From: Mycolicibacterium lutetiense
Lineage (GTDB): Bacteria; Actinomycetota; Actinomycetes; Mycobacteriales; Mycobacteriaceae
Length of the DNA: 64,000 bases
Direction: 5' to 3'
Assembly (NCBI RefSeq): GCF_017876775.1
Contig: NZ_JAGIOP010000001.1
Location: forward strand, 682,001-746,000
Shown: piece by piece, positions 19,501 to 26,742 of the stretch
Position numbering within the stretch: position 1 is the stretch's first letter
Layout of the letters: each line of letters begins with the position of its first letter
Notes under the pieces: model-generated
What the model was told of the DNA's origin: nothing
What the model saw: only the letters and a program-made list of their open reading frames with translations
The model's database searches: none
Translations under genes and position numbers: made by a program

Positions 19501-19752
19501 GTCGACGGTGCCGCCGTATCGGCGGACCACGGCGGCGGATTGGTTGAACAGGTCGCTCATGATCTCGCGGAGGCGCTCGGCGCCCAAGGTCGCCGCGATA
19601 TCCATGGACCGGACGACGTCGGCAAACAAGACGGTGACCTGCTTGTATTCGGCGCCCGGAGTCGATGCGACGGGCGCGCCGCACGCGTCGCAGTACCGGG
19701 CGCCTGCCCGCGGCTCGGTGCCACACGTGCGGCACGTCGCAGTTTCCGTCAT
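16585..19752 (-). CDS. Class III nucleotidyl cyclase - AAA ATPase - TPR signalling protein
   Basis: 1055-residue multidomain protein. A zinc ribbon (Cys7, 10, 21, 24) precedes a cyclase homology domain (about 35-215) with metal ligands Asp45 and Asp89 and adenine-type Lys85. An AAA_16/STAND-like ATPase follows from about 230, with Walker A GGPGIGKS (261-268) and Walker B-like YVVEDVHW. The rest is a long alpha-helical TPR-like region. The usual VNxAxR transition-state motif reads VGMAQR, so the Asn is replaced by Gly165 while Arg169 is kept. Such proteins may couple ligand sensing to cyclic nucleotide production. The ATG at 19752 is preferred for its GGGGG upstream; 19770 is an alternative. 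Reading further upstream only overlaps the glycosylase gene. Confidence 0.88.
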   Translation of the reverse strand: MTETATCRTCGTEPRAGARYCDACGAPVASTPGAEYKQVTVLFADVVRSMDIAATLGAERLREIMSDLFNQSAAVVRRYGGTVDKFTGDGIMAIFGAPVALEDHAFRSCLAALEIQQQTILLAVQVAARDGLDLQLRIGLSSGQVITGEVGTDTMSYTAIGEHVGMAQRMESVAPPGGVMLTESTARLVEDTMMLGEAEMVQVKGADHAIRACRLLELNSAHNLLNVGESTLVGRGWELSAVEGILERSIRGHGSIVLLVGGPGIGKSRLVSELAARAAARGVPVHSTFCESHTSEIPFHAITGLLRAGFGVEDLDREAARAKLRAQIPDDTTESLELLDDLLGIGDPDVVLPVIDPDARRRRLTTLVNAASLARSTPAIYVVEDVHWVDSVSESMLSDFLLVTPQTPSLVVITYRPEYHGALSHVHGAQTIVLAPLDNSETSALINELLGAGDGAADLTETITGRAAGNPFFALEIVRDLAERGLLRGERGAYVLCDGQGRVSVPATLQATIAARIDRLDPAAKRTLSAAAVIGSRFSAGLLACLDTEPTFGDLIEAELIDQVQYTPHAEFAFHHPMVRTVAYESQLKSDRAELHRRLADTIAAREPALADENAALIAEHLEAAGDLHAAYNWHMRAGAWANNRDTAAAQMCWERARQIADLLPADDPDRAAMRIAPRTLVCGNGFRSNMSVSGARFEELRELCEAAGDKASLAIGMAGLTGELMMQGRVRDASLQVSEHMSLIESIGDPALTVGLSATPISLKIESGELGEVLRWSQMAIDLADGDSTKGNFIIGSPLAVAFAARSIAKWALGLEGWRADQEHALAIARNTDRFTHALVITWTYFTAVSCGVLLAGDDALRDIDGALQITEGAGDDIALGLARVTMGYALLNRDSPADRERGLSILGQVRQMCVSGRFYMSELVGIDVYTARERAKRGDRAGAIRVLREAVDDLFHSGQLPYNILATGILAEALLDRGAEGDVAEAEAAIARLAAAPAEDGLVILDIMLLRTNALIARAKGDDAGYREYRDRYRDLATRLGFEGHMEQAAALP

Positions 19753-19910
19753 TCGAAAAGCCCCCGCCATCGGAGAACCTGCTGCAACGAGAATAGAACG
19801 CAGCAACGCCGAAGGGGAGTCGATGCCGCGCTGCCACGATGGGCCTTTCCCGGGGCAACGACCAATCGAGCAACAACCTGCGCCGACGCGCGGACGGCCG
19901 GCCACTGCGC

Positions 19911-20399
19911 CTAGCCGGCCAGCGCCACCCGCCAGGCGGCCAGCTTGTCCTCGTAGCGCATGGTCTGTGCGGGGCTGGTCGAGGGCGCCCGCAGACTGGG
20001 CATGGGGAGAGGACCGGCCAAGCGCCGGTAGTTGGTCTCGGCGGCGGCCCCGTTGAAGACCACCCGTTCGAGCGTACGGTGCGTGGCGAAGAACGTCGCA
20101 AAGTCGTTGGGCACCATGCTGTCCCGTTCGACGGCGGAGTCCAGACTGCCCACTCGACGGCAGGACCGGAGCACATCCCACACCGCCACCCGGTGCGCGC
20201 AGAGTGCGGCTTCCCGGTCCGCATATGGCTCATCGGCACCAAATCCGAAAAGTGATCCGGTGATCCGCCAGAACGCGTTGCGCGGATTGCCGTAGTACTC
20301 ACCGGAGGCCAGCGACATCGCGCTCGGCATGTTGCCGAGGATCAGTACCCGGGGCGCCGCACCGACGATGGGGTTCAGTCCGTGCAGCAGGCCGGTCAC
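19911..20399 (-). CDS. DNA-deoxyinosine glycosylase, family-6 UDG (HDG) type
   Basis: 162-residue protein of the uracil-DNA glycosylase superfamily, family 6, which excises hypoxanthine (deaminated adenine) from DNA. Recognisable are motif 1 VLILGNMPSAMSL (the usual Ser after Gly is Asn here), EYYGNPRNAFWRITGSLFGF, and the C-terminal motif LPMPSLRAPSTSPAQ with the substrate-contacting serine region. GTG start at 20399; the upstream ATG in another frame hits a stop at once. It stands alone between the cyclase-ATPase gene (158 nt) and the divergent GAF regulator (about 275 nt). Confidence 0.85.
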   Translation of the reverse strand: MTGLLHGLNPIVGAAPRVLILGNMPSAMSLASGEYYGNPRNAFWRITGSLFGFGADEPYADREAALCAHRVAVWDVLRSCRRVGSLDSAVERDSMVPNDFATFFATHRTLERVVFNGAAAETNYRRLAGPLPMPSLRAPSTSPAQTMRYEDKLAAWRVALAG

Positions 20400-20427
20400 T
20401 CACGCATGTATACGCCGCGCGCACGCG

Positions 20428-20468
20428 GGCGCCCCGAACGGCGTGGGGGGAGTCACGTTCGGGGCGCC
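20428..20468. other. Strong hairpin-forming inverted repeat in a divergent gap
   Basis: A perfect 13-bp inverted repeat, GGCGCCCCGAACG (20428-20440) and CGTTCGGGGCGCC (20456-20468), is separated by a 15-nt loop. No T-run follows on either strand, so it is not a canonical terminator, and the flanking genes diverge, so no terminator is expected. It could be a 5' leader structure for the glycosylase mRNA or the GAF-regulator mRNA, a small RNA, or a protein-binding palindrome. Confidence 0.7.
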
Positions 20469-20518
20469 ATATCGTAGATCGTCAGTGCAGGTGAGGGACC
20501 TCCTTCAGTCCGGTGTCA

Positions 20519-20534
20519 TGTGTCCCAGCTCACA
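20519..20534. promoter_or_regulatory. Candidate CRP (cAMP receptor protein) site
   Basis: TGTGTCCCAGCTCACA matches the CRP palindrome TGTGA-N6-TCACA at nine of ten defined positions. It lies about 140 nt upstream of the GAF regulator-adenylyl cyclase operon and about 120 nt upstream of the divergent glycosylase gene. Control of a cyclase operon by cAMP-CRP would make a feedback loop, but this is inference from one motif. Confidence 0.4.
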
Positions 20535-20541
20535 CGGCGGT

Positions 20542-20573
20542 CAAGGGTTGCGGCAAGGGTTGCACGGGGTTGC
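20542..20573 (+). repeat. Three GGGTTGC direct repeats upstream of the GAF regulator
   Basis: CAAGGGTTGC occurs at 20542-20551 and again at 20554-20563 (12-nt period), and a third GGGGTTGC lies at 20566-20573. The last copy is also half of a short inverted repeat GGGGT-N5-ACCCC (20566-20580). Period and position suit helically phased binding sites for the downstream GAF regulator or another factor; the binder is unknown. Confidence 0.5.
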
Positions 20574-20676
20574 AGACCCCCGGGCATTTGCCTGCGAAAG
20601 GAGCGCGAAGGATCCGATGTGGCCCGACTTCGGTTCGCGTGGCGCGGAGGTGTGATGTAGAGCACAATCGGCGGTG

Positions 20677-21963
20677 ATGGCTGGTTTGCTGGTACCCGAG
20701 CCCGCGGTCTCATCCGGTGAGGATCCGCGGCGTTACGCGATGCTGTTGTCTGCCGTGTACGACGCGACCATGTCGGGCGACCGGGCGCCGGCGCGTCCGC
20801 GTTCGGTGATCGAAGATTCCTGGAACAGATTGCGGGCCAGGGGGATCAACCCAGACCACCACGTTCCGCCCCGCACCGAAACCACCGGACTGGACTTGCT
20901 CAGGCAACGGTCGGGGCTGATGGGGGTGCTCGACGACGTCACCCGCGGGCTCGAATCGGTGGTCGGGGAGGGCGACAACATCCTGGTCATCGCGGACGCC
21001 CGCGGCCGCGTGTTGTGGCGGTCGGGTTCGCCACGCGTGCTCAGCCTCGCCGATCGCCTCGGCTTCATCGAGGGCGCGACGTGGAGTGAGAACGCCGTGG
21101 GCACCAACGGCATCGGCACCGCGCTGGCCTTGCATCGTGCGGTGCAGATCTTCTCGGCCGAGCATTTCCTGCGCAGCCACCACCCGTGGACGTGTGCCGG
21201 GGCGCCGATCCGGGATCCCCGGACGGGCCAGGTCATCGGCATCGTGGACGTATCCGGACCGGCGCCGACGGTGCATCCGACGACCGTGGCCCTGGTGGAT
21301 CTGGTGGCGCGATTGGCCGAATCCCGGCTCCGGGAAGCACATGACCGAACGTTGAACCAGTTGCGCGCCGTGGCGGCACCGATGCTGGCAAGGGTCGGCG
21401 GCCCGGCATTGGCAGTCGACGCGGACGGCTGGGTGGCGGCAGTGGCCTCCTTGCCGCTGCACAATCGGATCCTGTTGCCGGAGAGCGGGTTACCCGGCCG
21501 GATCTGGGTACCGCCGCTGGGTATGTGCGATGTGGAGTCGTTGCCGGGTGGGTGGTTGGTCCGGGTGGCCGACGACACCGAGCCCAGTCCGAGGCCGTCG
21601 CGGGTGATCCTCGACCTGCGCGACGGGGAACCGTCTCTGGAGATGGTCGGCCAGTTCGGCAATTGGCGGCGCAGCATCTCCAGCCGTCATGCCGAGATCC
21701 TGTTGGTGTTGGCGACCAACGAGCAGGGCCGGTCGGCGCCGGAACTTGCCGCGGACCTCTACGGCGACCGGTCGCGAGTGGTGACCGTGCGCGCCGAAAT
21801 GTCGCGCCTGCGTAAACAGTTCGTCGGCCTGGTGGCGGGCAAGCCCTACCGCTTCGGGGATTCGGTGATCGTGGATGTCCGTTACCCGCAGGATATGTCG
21901 ATGTTGCTGACTTCGTCGACGGCTCCGGCGGTTCATGCGGTGCGCGGGTATACCTTGGCCTGA
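20677..21963 (+). CDS. GAF-domain transcriptional regulator
   Basis: 428-residue cytoplasmic regulator. Residues about 60-230 form an AcoR-like GAF sensor module ([15 protein letters not shown], then [19 protein letters not shown] and [20 protein letters not shown]). It lacks the sigma-54 AAA domain and instead ends in a winged-helix-like region (about 330-410, [32 protein letters not shown]). This form is common in actinobacteria; the ligand is unknown. The ATG at 20677 is chosen, with a GTG immediately before it. The stop overlaps the start of the adenylyl cyclase by 1 nt, so the two proteins are translationally coupled. Confidence 0.85.
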   Translation: MAGLLVPEPAVSSGEDPRRYAMLLSAVYDATMSGDRAPARPRSVIEDSWNRLRARGINPDHHVPPRTETTGLDLLRQRSGLMGVLDDVTRGLESVVGEGDNILVIADARGRVLWRSGSPRVLSLADRLGFIEGATWSENAVGTNGIGTALALHRAVQIFSAEHFLRSHHPWTCAGAPIRDPRTGQVIGIVDVSGPAPTVHPTTVALVDLVARLAESRLREAHDRTLNQLRAVAAPMLARVGGPALAVDADGWVAAVASLPLHNRILLPESGLPGRIWVPPLGMCDVESLPGGWLVRVADDTEPSPRPSRVILDLRDGEPSLEMVGQFGNWRRSISSRHAEILLVLATNEQGRSAPELAADLYGDRSRVVTVRAEMSRLRKQFVGLVAGKPYRFGDSVIVDVRYPQDMSMLLTSSTAPAVHAVRGYTLA

Positions 21964-23090
21964 TGGCGGCCGACCCCACACTCTTGGACGGACTCGACGG
22001 CGAAGCGGGTGCACAGCGCGCCGAGCTGGTCGAATGGCTGCTGGCCCGCGGTATCGGCGCCGACCAGATCCGCCAGGCCGGCACCCCGATGCTGCTGGCC
22101 TCGCGCCGGGTGGCCGGCGATGACGGCACCTACACGTCGACCCGCGAGATCAGCGAGCACACCGGACTGGACGTCGCACTGGTGCAGCGGTTGCAACGGG
22201 CGATGGGACTGGCAACTGTCGAGGATCCCGACGCCGCGGTGCTGTTGCGGGCCGACGCCGAGGCGGTGGGCTTCGCTGAGCGGTTCGTGGAGCTGGGCAT
22301 CGACCCGGACCAGATCGTGTTGATCACCCGGGTGCTCTCCGAGGGGCTCGGCCGGGCCGCCGAGGTGATGCGCTATGCCGCGCTGTCAGCGGTGCTGACC
22401 GCAGGTGCCACGGAACTGGAAACTGCGAAGGCGACCGAAGCGCTCGTGGCCGAGGCGGCGCCGTTGATCGGTCCGATGATCCGGGACATGTTGTTCGTGC
22501 AACTGCGCCATTCGTTGGAGACCGAGGCGGTGACTGCCTCGGAGCGGGCTGAAGGGATCCCGCTGCCCGGTGCCCGGTTGGTCACCATCGCGTTCGCCGA
22601 CATCGTCGGGTTCACCCGGCTGGGCGAGGTGGTGCAGCCCGAAGACCTTGAGCGGCTGGCGAATCGATTGGCCGACGCGGCCCGTGAGGTGGCGGTCGGC
22701 CCGGTGCGGTTGATCAAGACGATCGGCGATGCGGTGATGCTCGTCAGCACCGACGCGGCGGCGCTTGTAGATGCGGTCCTGCAGTTGGTGGCGGTCACCG
22801 AGACCGACGAGGGGTTCCCGCGGCTGCGGGTCGGGCTGGCGACCGGGCCCGCGGTGAGCCGGGCCGGTGACTGGTTCGGTGGTTCGGTGAATCTGGCCAG
22901 CCGCGTGACCGGCGCGGCGCGGCCCGGGACCGTGCTGGTGGCGGAGTCCACCCGGACCGCGGTCGGCGAGACTGGCCGGTTCAGCTGGTCGTTCGTCGGG
23001 GCCCGACACCTCAAGGGTGTCAAGAGTGACGTCAAGCTGTTCCGGGCCCGAACCGCGCCGAACTTTATTGAATCTTCATCGAACGACTAG
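21963..23090 (+). CDS. pH-sensing adenylyl cyclase, Rv1264 type
   Basis: Makes cAMP from ATP; 375 residues. The N-terminal half (about 1-195) is the helical autoinhibitory domain that in Rv1264 senses acid pH. The catalytic domain (about 205-365) has both metal Asp residues (Asp213 in FADIVGFT, Asp256 in KTIGDAV), adenine-specifying Lys252, and the transition-state pair Asn310 and Arg314 in VNLASR, so it should be active as a homodimer. Rv1264 is activated by acidification. Here it is coupled to a GAF regulator upstream, which I do not recall next to Rv1264, so cyclase output or expression may be tied to that regulator. Confidence 0.92.
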   Translation: MAADPTLLDGLDGEAGAQRAELVEWLLARGIGADQIRQAGTPMLLASRRVAGDDGTYTSTREISEHTGLDVALVQRLQRAMGLATVEDPDAAVLLRADAEAVGFAERFVELGIDPDQIVLITRVLSEGLGRAAEVMRYAALSAVLTAGATELETAKATEALVAEAAPLIGPMIRDMLFVQLRHSLETEAVTASERAEGIPLPGARLVTIAFADIVGFTRLGEVVQPEDLERLANRLADAAREVAVGPVRLIKTIGDAVMLVSTDAAALVDAVLQLVAVTETDEGFPRLRVGLATGPAVSRAGDWFGGSVNLASRVTGAARPGTVLVAESTRTAVGETGRFSWSFVGARHLKGVKSDVKLFRARTAPNFIESSSND

Positions 23091-23123
23091 ACCAGCCATA
23101 TGGACCTTGGGGAGGCTTGAGGG

Positions 23124-23792
23124 ATGACGAAACTGATGACGCTGAGTGCCGGCGCGGTGGTAGCGGCGGTTCTGGTGGCCGGCTGTAGTAACCAGTCCAC
23201 GGATGGGGCTGCGGATGCGACGACGGCCACGTCGGCGGCGGCGACCCCGCAGGCTTCGGGCCAAGCCGACAACGCGGCTCATAACGACGCCGATGTGATG
23301 TTCGCCCACCACATGATCCCGCACCACGAGCAAGCGGTCGAGATGAGCGACGTGTTGCTGGCCAAGCCGGGCATCGACGCGCGGGTGATCGACCTGGCCA
23401 CCCAGATCAAGGGTGCCCAGGCCCCGGAGATTGCGCAGATGCAGGGCTGGCTGAAGCAGTGGGGCAACCCCCCGATGCCGCCGATGCCGCAGGGCGATGG
23501 CGACATGGGGCATGGCGACATGGGACACGGCGACATGGGGCAGGCCGGCATGCCCGCCATGCAGGGCATGGTGTCGGAGGCTGACATGACCGCGCTGCGC
23601 AACGCCCAGGGCGTCGAGGCGGCCAAGCTGTATCTGACGCACATGATCGCTCACCATGAGGGCGCGATCACCATGGCTGACGATGAGATCAAGGACGGTC
23701 AGTATCCGGCTGCGGTCGAGCTGGCCCACGCCATCGTGAAGACCCAGCAGCAGGAGATTGACACCATGCGACAGGTCCTGGGTTCGCTCTAG
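23124..23792 (+). CDS. DUF305 lipoprotein, His/Met-rich
   Basis: Exported lipoprotein of 222 residues; the lipobox is VLVAGC with Cys21. The DUF305 four-helix pattern occurs twice, as MFAHHMIPHHEQAVEMSDVL and as THMIAHHEGAITMADDEI, with HH-x-x-x-HH and Met residues that suit copper binding. Between them is a Gly/Asp/Met/His repeat (DMGHGDMGHGDMGQ). DUF305 proteins are widespread in copper-resistance loci, and the copper cluster lies just beyond the convergent two-component genes. An AGGCTTGAGGG ribosome site precedes the ATG. It starts 33 nt after the cyclase gene and may be co-transcribed with it. Confidence 0.9.
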   Translation: MTKLMTLSAGAVVAAVLVAGCSNQSTDGAADATTATSAAATPQASGQADNAAHNDADVMFAHHMIPHHEQAVEMSDVLLAKPGIDARVIDLATQIKGAQAPEIAQMQGWLKQWGNPPMPPMPQGDGDMGHGDMGHGDMGQAGMPAMQGMVSEADMTALRNAQGVEAAKLYLTHMIAHHEGAITMADDEIKDGQYPAAVELAHAIVKTQQQEIDTMRQVLGSL

Positions 23793-24892
23793 CCGGTCGG
23801 CAGGGTGATCGTGAAGGTGGTCCCGGCGCCTGAACCGGCTGCCGGGCTGGTCACCTCGATCCGCCCGCGATGGCCTTCGACCAGGGCCTTCACGATCGCC
23901 AGCCCGATGCCCGATCCGCCGTGGTCGCGATCACGTGCGGTGTCGGCCCGGTAGAACCGGTCGAAGACATGGGGCAGATGCTCGGCAGGGATGCCCTCGC
24001 CGGTATCGGTCACCCTCAGAGTGACGGTCCCGCTCTCGGGTCCGGCGGCCGCGCTGATGGTCACCTGCCCCCCGGCCGGGGTGTGCCGCAGTGCGTTGTC
24101 GAGCAGGTTGCCCAGGATCTGGGCCAGCCGGTGGGGATCGGCCCAGAGCGCCGGCAGGTCCTCGGCTGTCTGCCGGTGCAACGCCACGCCCTTGTCGTCG
24201 AACCGGTCCTGGGCCGCGGCGACGGCGGCGGCCACCACGGTGTGTGTCGCCACCGGCACCGGAGTGATCGTGGCCGGGCTCTCCTCCGCCTTGGCCAGGG
24301 CAGCCGCGTCGCCGGCGAACCGGACCAGTCGGTGGGTCTGCTGGCGCAGCATCGAGACGGTCTCGGGGTCAAGTGTCCGCACGCCGTCCTCAATGGCCTC
24401 GAAGTAGGCCTCCAATACCGAAATCGGAGTTCGGATCTCATGAGCAAGATCACTGAACAGCCTGCGGCGACCGGCGTCGACGGATTCCAGGCGCCCAGCC
24501 ATTTGGTTGAAAGAACTGGCCAGGGAGTCGAATTCGTCGCCAAGATGGGCAGGCGGTACCCGAGAGTCGTAGTGGCCGTCGGCGATGGCGGTGGCGGCCT
24601 TGGCCACCTCGGTCAACGACCGCTGCAGGCGCCTGCCGATATACCAGGTGACGATCAGGGCCGCCAGGATCGCGACGCAGGACGCGACCGCGATCGATAT
24701 CGCCGTGGCGTAGACGTAGGCCTCCTCGGCGTGCATCTGTTCGGCCGAGTCGCCGGAAACCCCTGCGCGGTGCAGATGTTCGCGGAACAGTGGCGGTCCG
24801 ACGATGGCGGCCACCAGTCCGGTGGTGCCGGCACCGGCGGCCATTACCAGGGCCTGGGCCGACAGCAGTCGAGTACGCAGGCCGACGGTCAT
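23789..24892 (-). CDS. Sensor histidine kinase (BaeS/OmpR-class)
   Basis: 367-residue membrane kinase with two membrane segments (about 8-34 and 61-86) flanking a short, acidic periplasmic loop of only about 25 residues containing several His and Glu. HAMP follows, then the phospho-acceptor helix LFSDLAHEIRTPIS (His at about 151), the N box NLLDNALRHTP, the G1 box DTGEGIP and the G2 box GGSGIGLAI. The start overlaps the response regulator stop (TGATG), so they form one operon. The small loop and copper neighbours suggest a metal signal, but this is inference. The 3' end overlaps the convergent DUF305 gene by 4 nt. Confidence 0.92.
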   Translation of the reverse strand: MTVGLRTRLLSAQALVMAAGAGTTGLVAAIVGPPLFREHLHRAGVSGDSAEQMHAEEAYVYATAISIAVASCVAILAALIVTWYIGRRLQRSLTEVAKAATAIADGHYDSRVPPAHLGDEFDSLASSFNQMAGRLESVDAGRRRLFSDLAHEIRTPISVLEAYFEAIEDGVRTLDPETVSMLRQQTHRLVRFAGDAAALAKAEESPATITPVPVATHTVVAAAVAAAQDRFDDKGVALHRQTAEDLPALWADPHRLAQILGNLLDNALRHTPAGGQVTISAAAGPESGTVTLRVTDTGEGIPAEHLPHVFDRFYRADTARDRDHGGSGIGLAIVKALVEGHRGRIEVTSPAAGSGAGTTFTITLPTG

Positions 24893-25605
24893 CACTGGCT
24901 GTCCTGCCCGGTGCCCATGCGGTATCCCACGCCGCGCACCGTGATCACGTACAGCGGATCGGCCGGATCATCGCCGAGTTTGCGGCGGAGGTGACCGATG
25001 TGAACGTCGACGAGGTGTTCGTTACCCACATAGGTGGTTTCCCATACGGATTCGAGGAGCTGGCGACGGCTCAGCGCCACGCCGGGCCGAGCCGAGAGGG
25101 CGGCGAGTACATCGAATTCGGTGCGCGTCAGCATGATCGGTTCGTCGTGGAGGAAGACCTGGCGTCCGTCGACGTCGATGCGCAGCGCCCCGAACACGCG
25201 GCCGTCCGTGGCACCGGGAGCGGCGACGCGGGGCCGGCGCAGCATGGCCCGGATCCTGGCCACCAGTTCCCTCGGGCTGAACGGTTTGGTCATGTAGTCG
25301 TCGGCGCCCACCGACAGGCCGACGATGGTGTCCGTCTCGGTGTCGCGGGCGGTCAGCATCACCACATAGGCGTCGGAGAACGTGCGCAATTGTCGACAGA
25401 CCTCCACGCCGTCGATGCCGGGCAGGCCGAGGTCGAGGATGACCACGTCGGGGTCGACCTCGCGGGCCAGGCGCAGTGCTTCGGTCCCCTCGTTGGCGAC
25501 GGTGACTTCGAACTGATCGCGCGTCAGATAGCTCGCGATGACCTCGGCGAGCGGGGCTTCGTCGTCGACCACCAGGGCCCGGTAGCCGCCCGGAATCTGC
25601 TCCAT
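24892..25605 (-). CDS. OmpR/PhoB-family response regulator
   Basis: 237-residue DNA-binding response regulator. The receiver has acidic pocket VVDDE (12-16), phospho-acceptor Asp58 (ILDLGLPG) and conserved Lys in TKPF. The C-terminal OmpR winged helix includes LTRTEFDVLAAL and VDVHIGHLRRKLG and ends with the VRGVGYRMG hairpin. The ATG at 25605 gives the normal N-terminus; in-frame sequence upstream runs through the CsoR-type operator and copZ. It is divergent from copZ with a 100-nt gap that holds the metal-type operator, so copper could control it too. A minus-strand -10-like TATAAA lies at 25645-25650. Confidence 0.92.
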   Translation of the reverse strand: MEQIPGGYRALVVDDEAPLAEVIASYLTRDQFEVTVANEGTEALRLAREVDPDVVILDLGLPGIDGVEVCRQLRTFSDAYVVMLTARDTETDTIVGLSVGADDYMTKPFSPRELVARIRAMLRRPRVAAPGATDGRVFGALRIDVDGRQVFLHDEPIMLTRTEFDVLAALSARPGVALSRRQLLESVWETTYVGNEHLVDVHIGHLRRKLGDDPADPLYVITVRGVGYRMGTGQDSQ

Positions 25606-25644
25606 GTGCCCATAGTGCAGGAGTGGGCCGGGACACATAGGGAA

Positions 25645-25667
25645 TTTATACCCTAGGGGGGTATAGT
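25645..25667 (+). promoter_or_regulatory. CsoR-type operator and copZ promoter
   Basis: TATACCCTAGGGGGGTATA (25647-25665) is a near-perfect palindrome of the A/T-GC tract-A/T type bound by CsoR/RcnR-family metal sensors. On the plus strand a -10 TATAGT (25662-25667) overlaps its right arm and serves copZ; on the minus strand TATAAA (25645-25650) overlaps its left arm and could serve the response regulator. An AGGAGG site (25693-25698) precedes the copZ ATG. The csoR gene itself is not in this window. Confidence 0.75.
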
Positions 25668-25705
25668 ATGGATCGACAACGACAGCTGGTTCAGGAGGAA
25701 ATTGC

Positions 25706-25912
25706 ATGAGTACCCAGACCATCACCGTCTCCGGCATGACCTGCGGGCATTGCGCCACGTCAGTGCGTGAAGAGGTCGGCGGGCTCCCCGGCGTGCGTGC
25801 GGTCGAGGTCGACCTGTCGTCTGGGCTGGTGACCATCGACAGTGACAACCAGCTGGATCCGTCGGCCATCAACGATGCGGTCGCCGAGGCCGGCTACGCC
25901 GTCGCGGGCTGA
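25706..25912 (+). CDS. copZ: Copper chaperone CopZ (heavy-metal-associated domain)
   Basis: 68-residue cytoplasmic HMA-fold metallochaperone that binds Cu(I) through Cys13 and Cys16 of GMTCGHC and hands it to the CopA ATPase. The whole protein is a single HMA domain (beta-alpha-beta-beta-alpha-beta, ending DAVAEAGYAV). It is the first gene of the operon copZ-His-rich protein-copA; the next gene starts 14 nt after the stop. A strong AGGAGG ribosome site suggests high expression once the CsoR-type operator is released. Confidence 0.93.
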   Translation: MSTQTITVSGMTCGHCATSVREEVGGLPGVRAVEVDLSSGLVTIDSDNQLDPSAINDAVAEAGYAVAG

Positions 25913-25926
25913 ATCGGTCATCGATC

Positions 25927-26742
25927 ATGAGTGCACCGCAGAAGCTCATCGGGTTCGTCGTCGGACTCGTCATGGTGTTCGCCGTGTCCTTCGGTATCGG
26001 CTCGGCGATCATGCCGGGCAGCGCCCCGGCCACGGGCCACGACTCCGGCCACGCGGTGGCATACACGCTTCGACTCGATGAGCCTGCGCTGCCGTCCGGC
26101 GCCGCGGTACCGCTCCGGTTCCAGATCGTCGACAGCAGTGGCGCCCCGGTGACGGAATACGTCGAGAGCCACGAAAAGATGCTGCATCTGATCGTGGTGC
26201 GCCGCGATCTCGCCGACTACCAGCACGTTCATCCGGTGCTCGACAAGTCCGGCTCGTGGAGTGTTCCACTGGAGCTGGCCGAGCCCGGTGACTACAGGGT
26301 GTTCGCCGACTTCGTGCCGGCCGGCGGCCGCGCCGTCACGATCGGTGCCGACCTGGCCGTTGCGGGTGATTACCAGCCGCAACCGCTGCCCGCGGCGGCC
26401 GACACCACCACAGTCGACGGGTATACCGTCACGCTTGCCGGGGTGGCCACGGCCGGTAAACCCTCGGAGCTGACGCTGTCGGTCAGCCGGGACGGCAAGC
26501 CCGTCACCGACCTGCAGCCCTACCTGGGTGCCTACGGGCATCTGGTCGCGGTGCGCGCATCGGACCTGGCCTACCTGCACGTCCATCCGATGAGCGACGC
26601 GGCCGACCCGGCCACCGCGCCGGGCCCGCAGATCGCGTTCCACACCACACTTCCGAGCGCCGGTGAATACCGGTTGTTCCTTGACTTCAAGCACCGCGAC
26701 GCGGTGCACACCGCCGAATTCACCGTTGAGGGGGCACCGTGA
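25927..26742 (+). CDS. Membrane-anchored His-rich protein of the copper operon, duplicated motif
   Basis: 271-residue exported protein with an N-terminal membrane segment (about 7-30) that lacks a clear cleavage site, so it is probably anchored facing outward. Two related beta-rich halves each contain a motif of the form H-L-x-x-V-R-x-D-L-x-Y-x-[22 protein letters not shown] (near 87) and [18 protein letters not shown] (near 205). A YRVF / YRLFLDF strand follows in each half, a cupredoxin- or FixH-like pattern. The His clusters suggest extracytoplasmic copper binding or delivery. Its stop overlaps the copA start (GTGA), so it is coupled to the pump. The exact biochemical role is unknown. Confidence 0.8.
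   Translation: MSAPQKLIGFVVGLVMVFAVSFGIGSAIMPGSAPATGHDSGHAVAYTLRLDEPALPSGAAVPLRFQIVDSSGAPVTEYVESHEKMLHLIVVRRDLADYQHVHPVLDKSGSWSVPLELAEPGDYRVFADFVPAGGRAVTIGADLAVAGDYQPQPLPAAADTTTVDGYTVTLAGVATAGKPSELTLSVSRDGKPVTDLQPYLGAYGHLVAVRASDLAYLHVHPMSDAADPATAPGPQIAFHTTLPSAGEYRLFLDFKHRDAVHTAEFTVEGAP

Noticed and set aside
19753..20181. Upstream extension of the cyclase-ATPase frame (total 1198 codons).
   Set aside because: It overlaps the glycosylase gene on the same strand in another frame and adds no domain before the zinc ribbon.
20566..20580. GGGGT-N5-ACCCC as a transcription terminator.
   Set aside because: The stem is only 5 bp, has no T-run and lies upstream of a gene; it is better read as part of the GGGTTGC repeat array.
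23500..23545. Short tandem repeats in the DUF305 gene, considered as a CRISPR-like or other DNA repeat.
   Set aside because: They are in-frame codons for a Gly-Asp-Met-Gly-His repeat and have no spacer structure.
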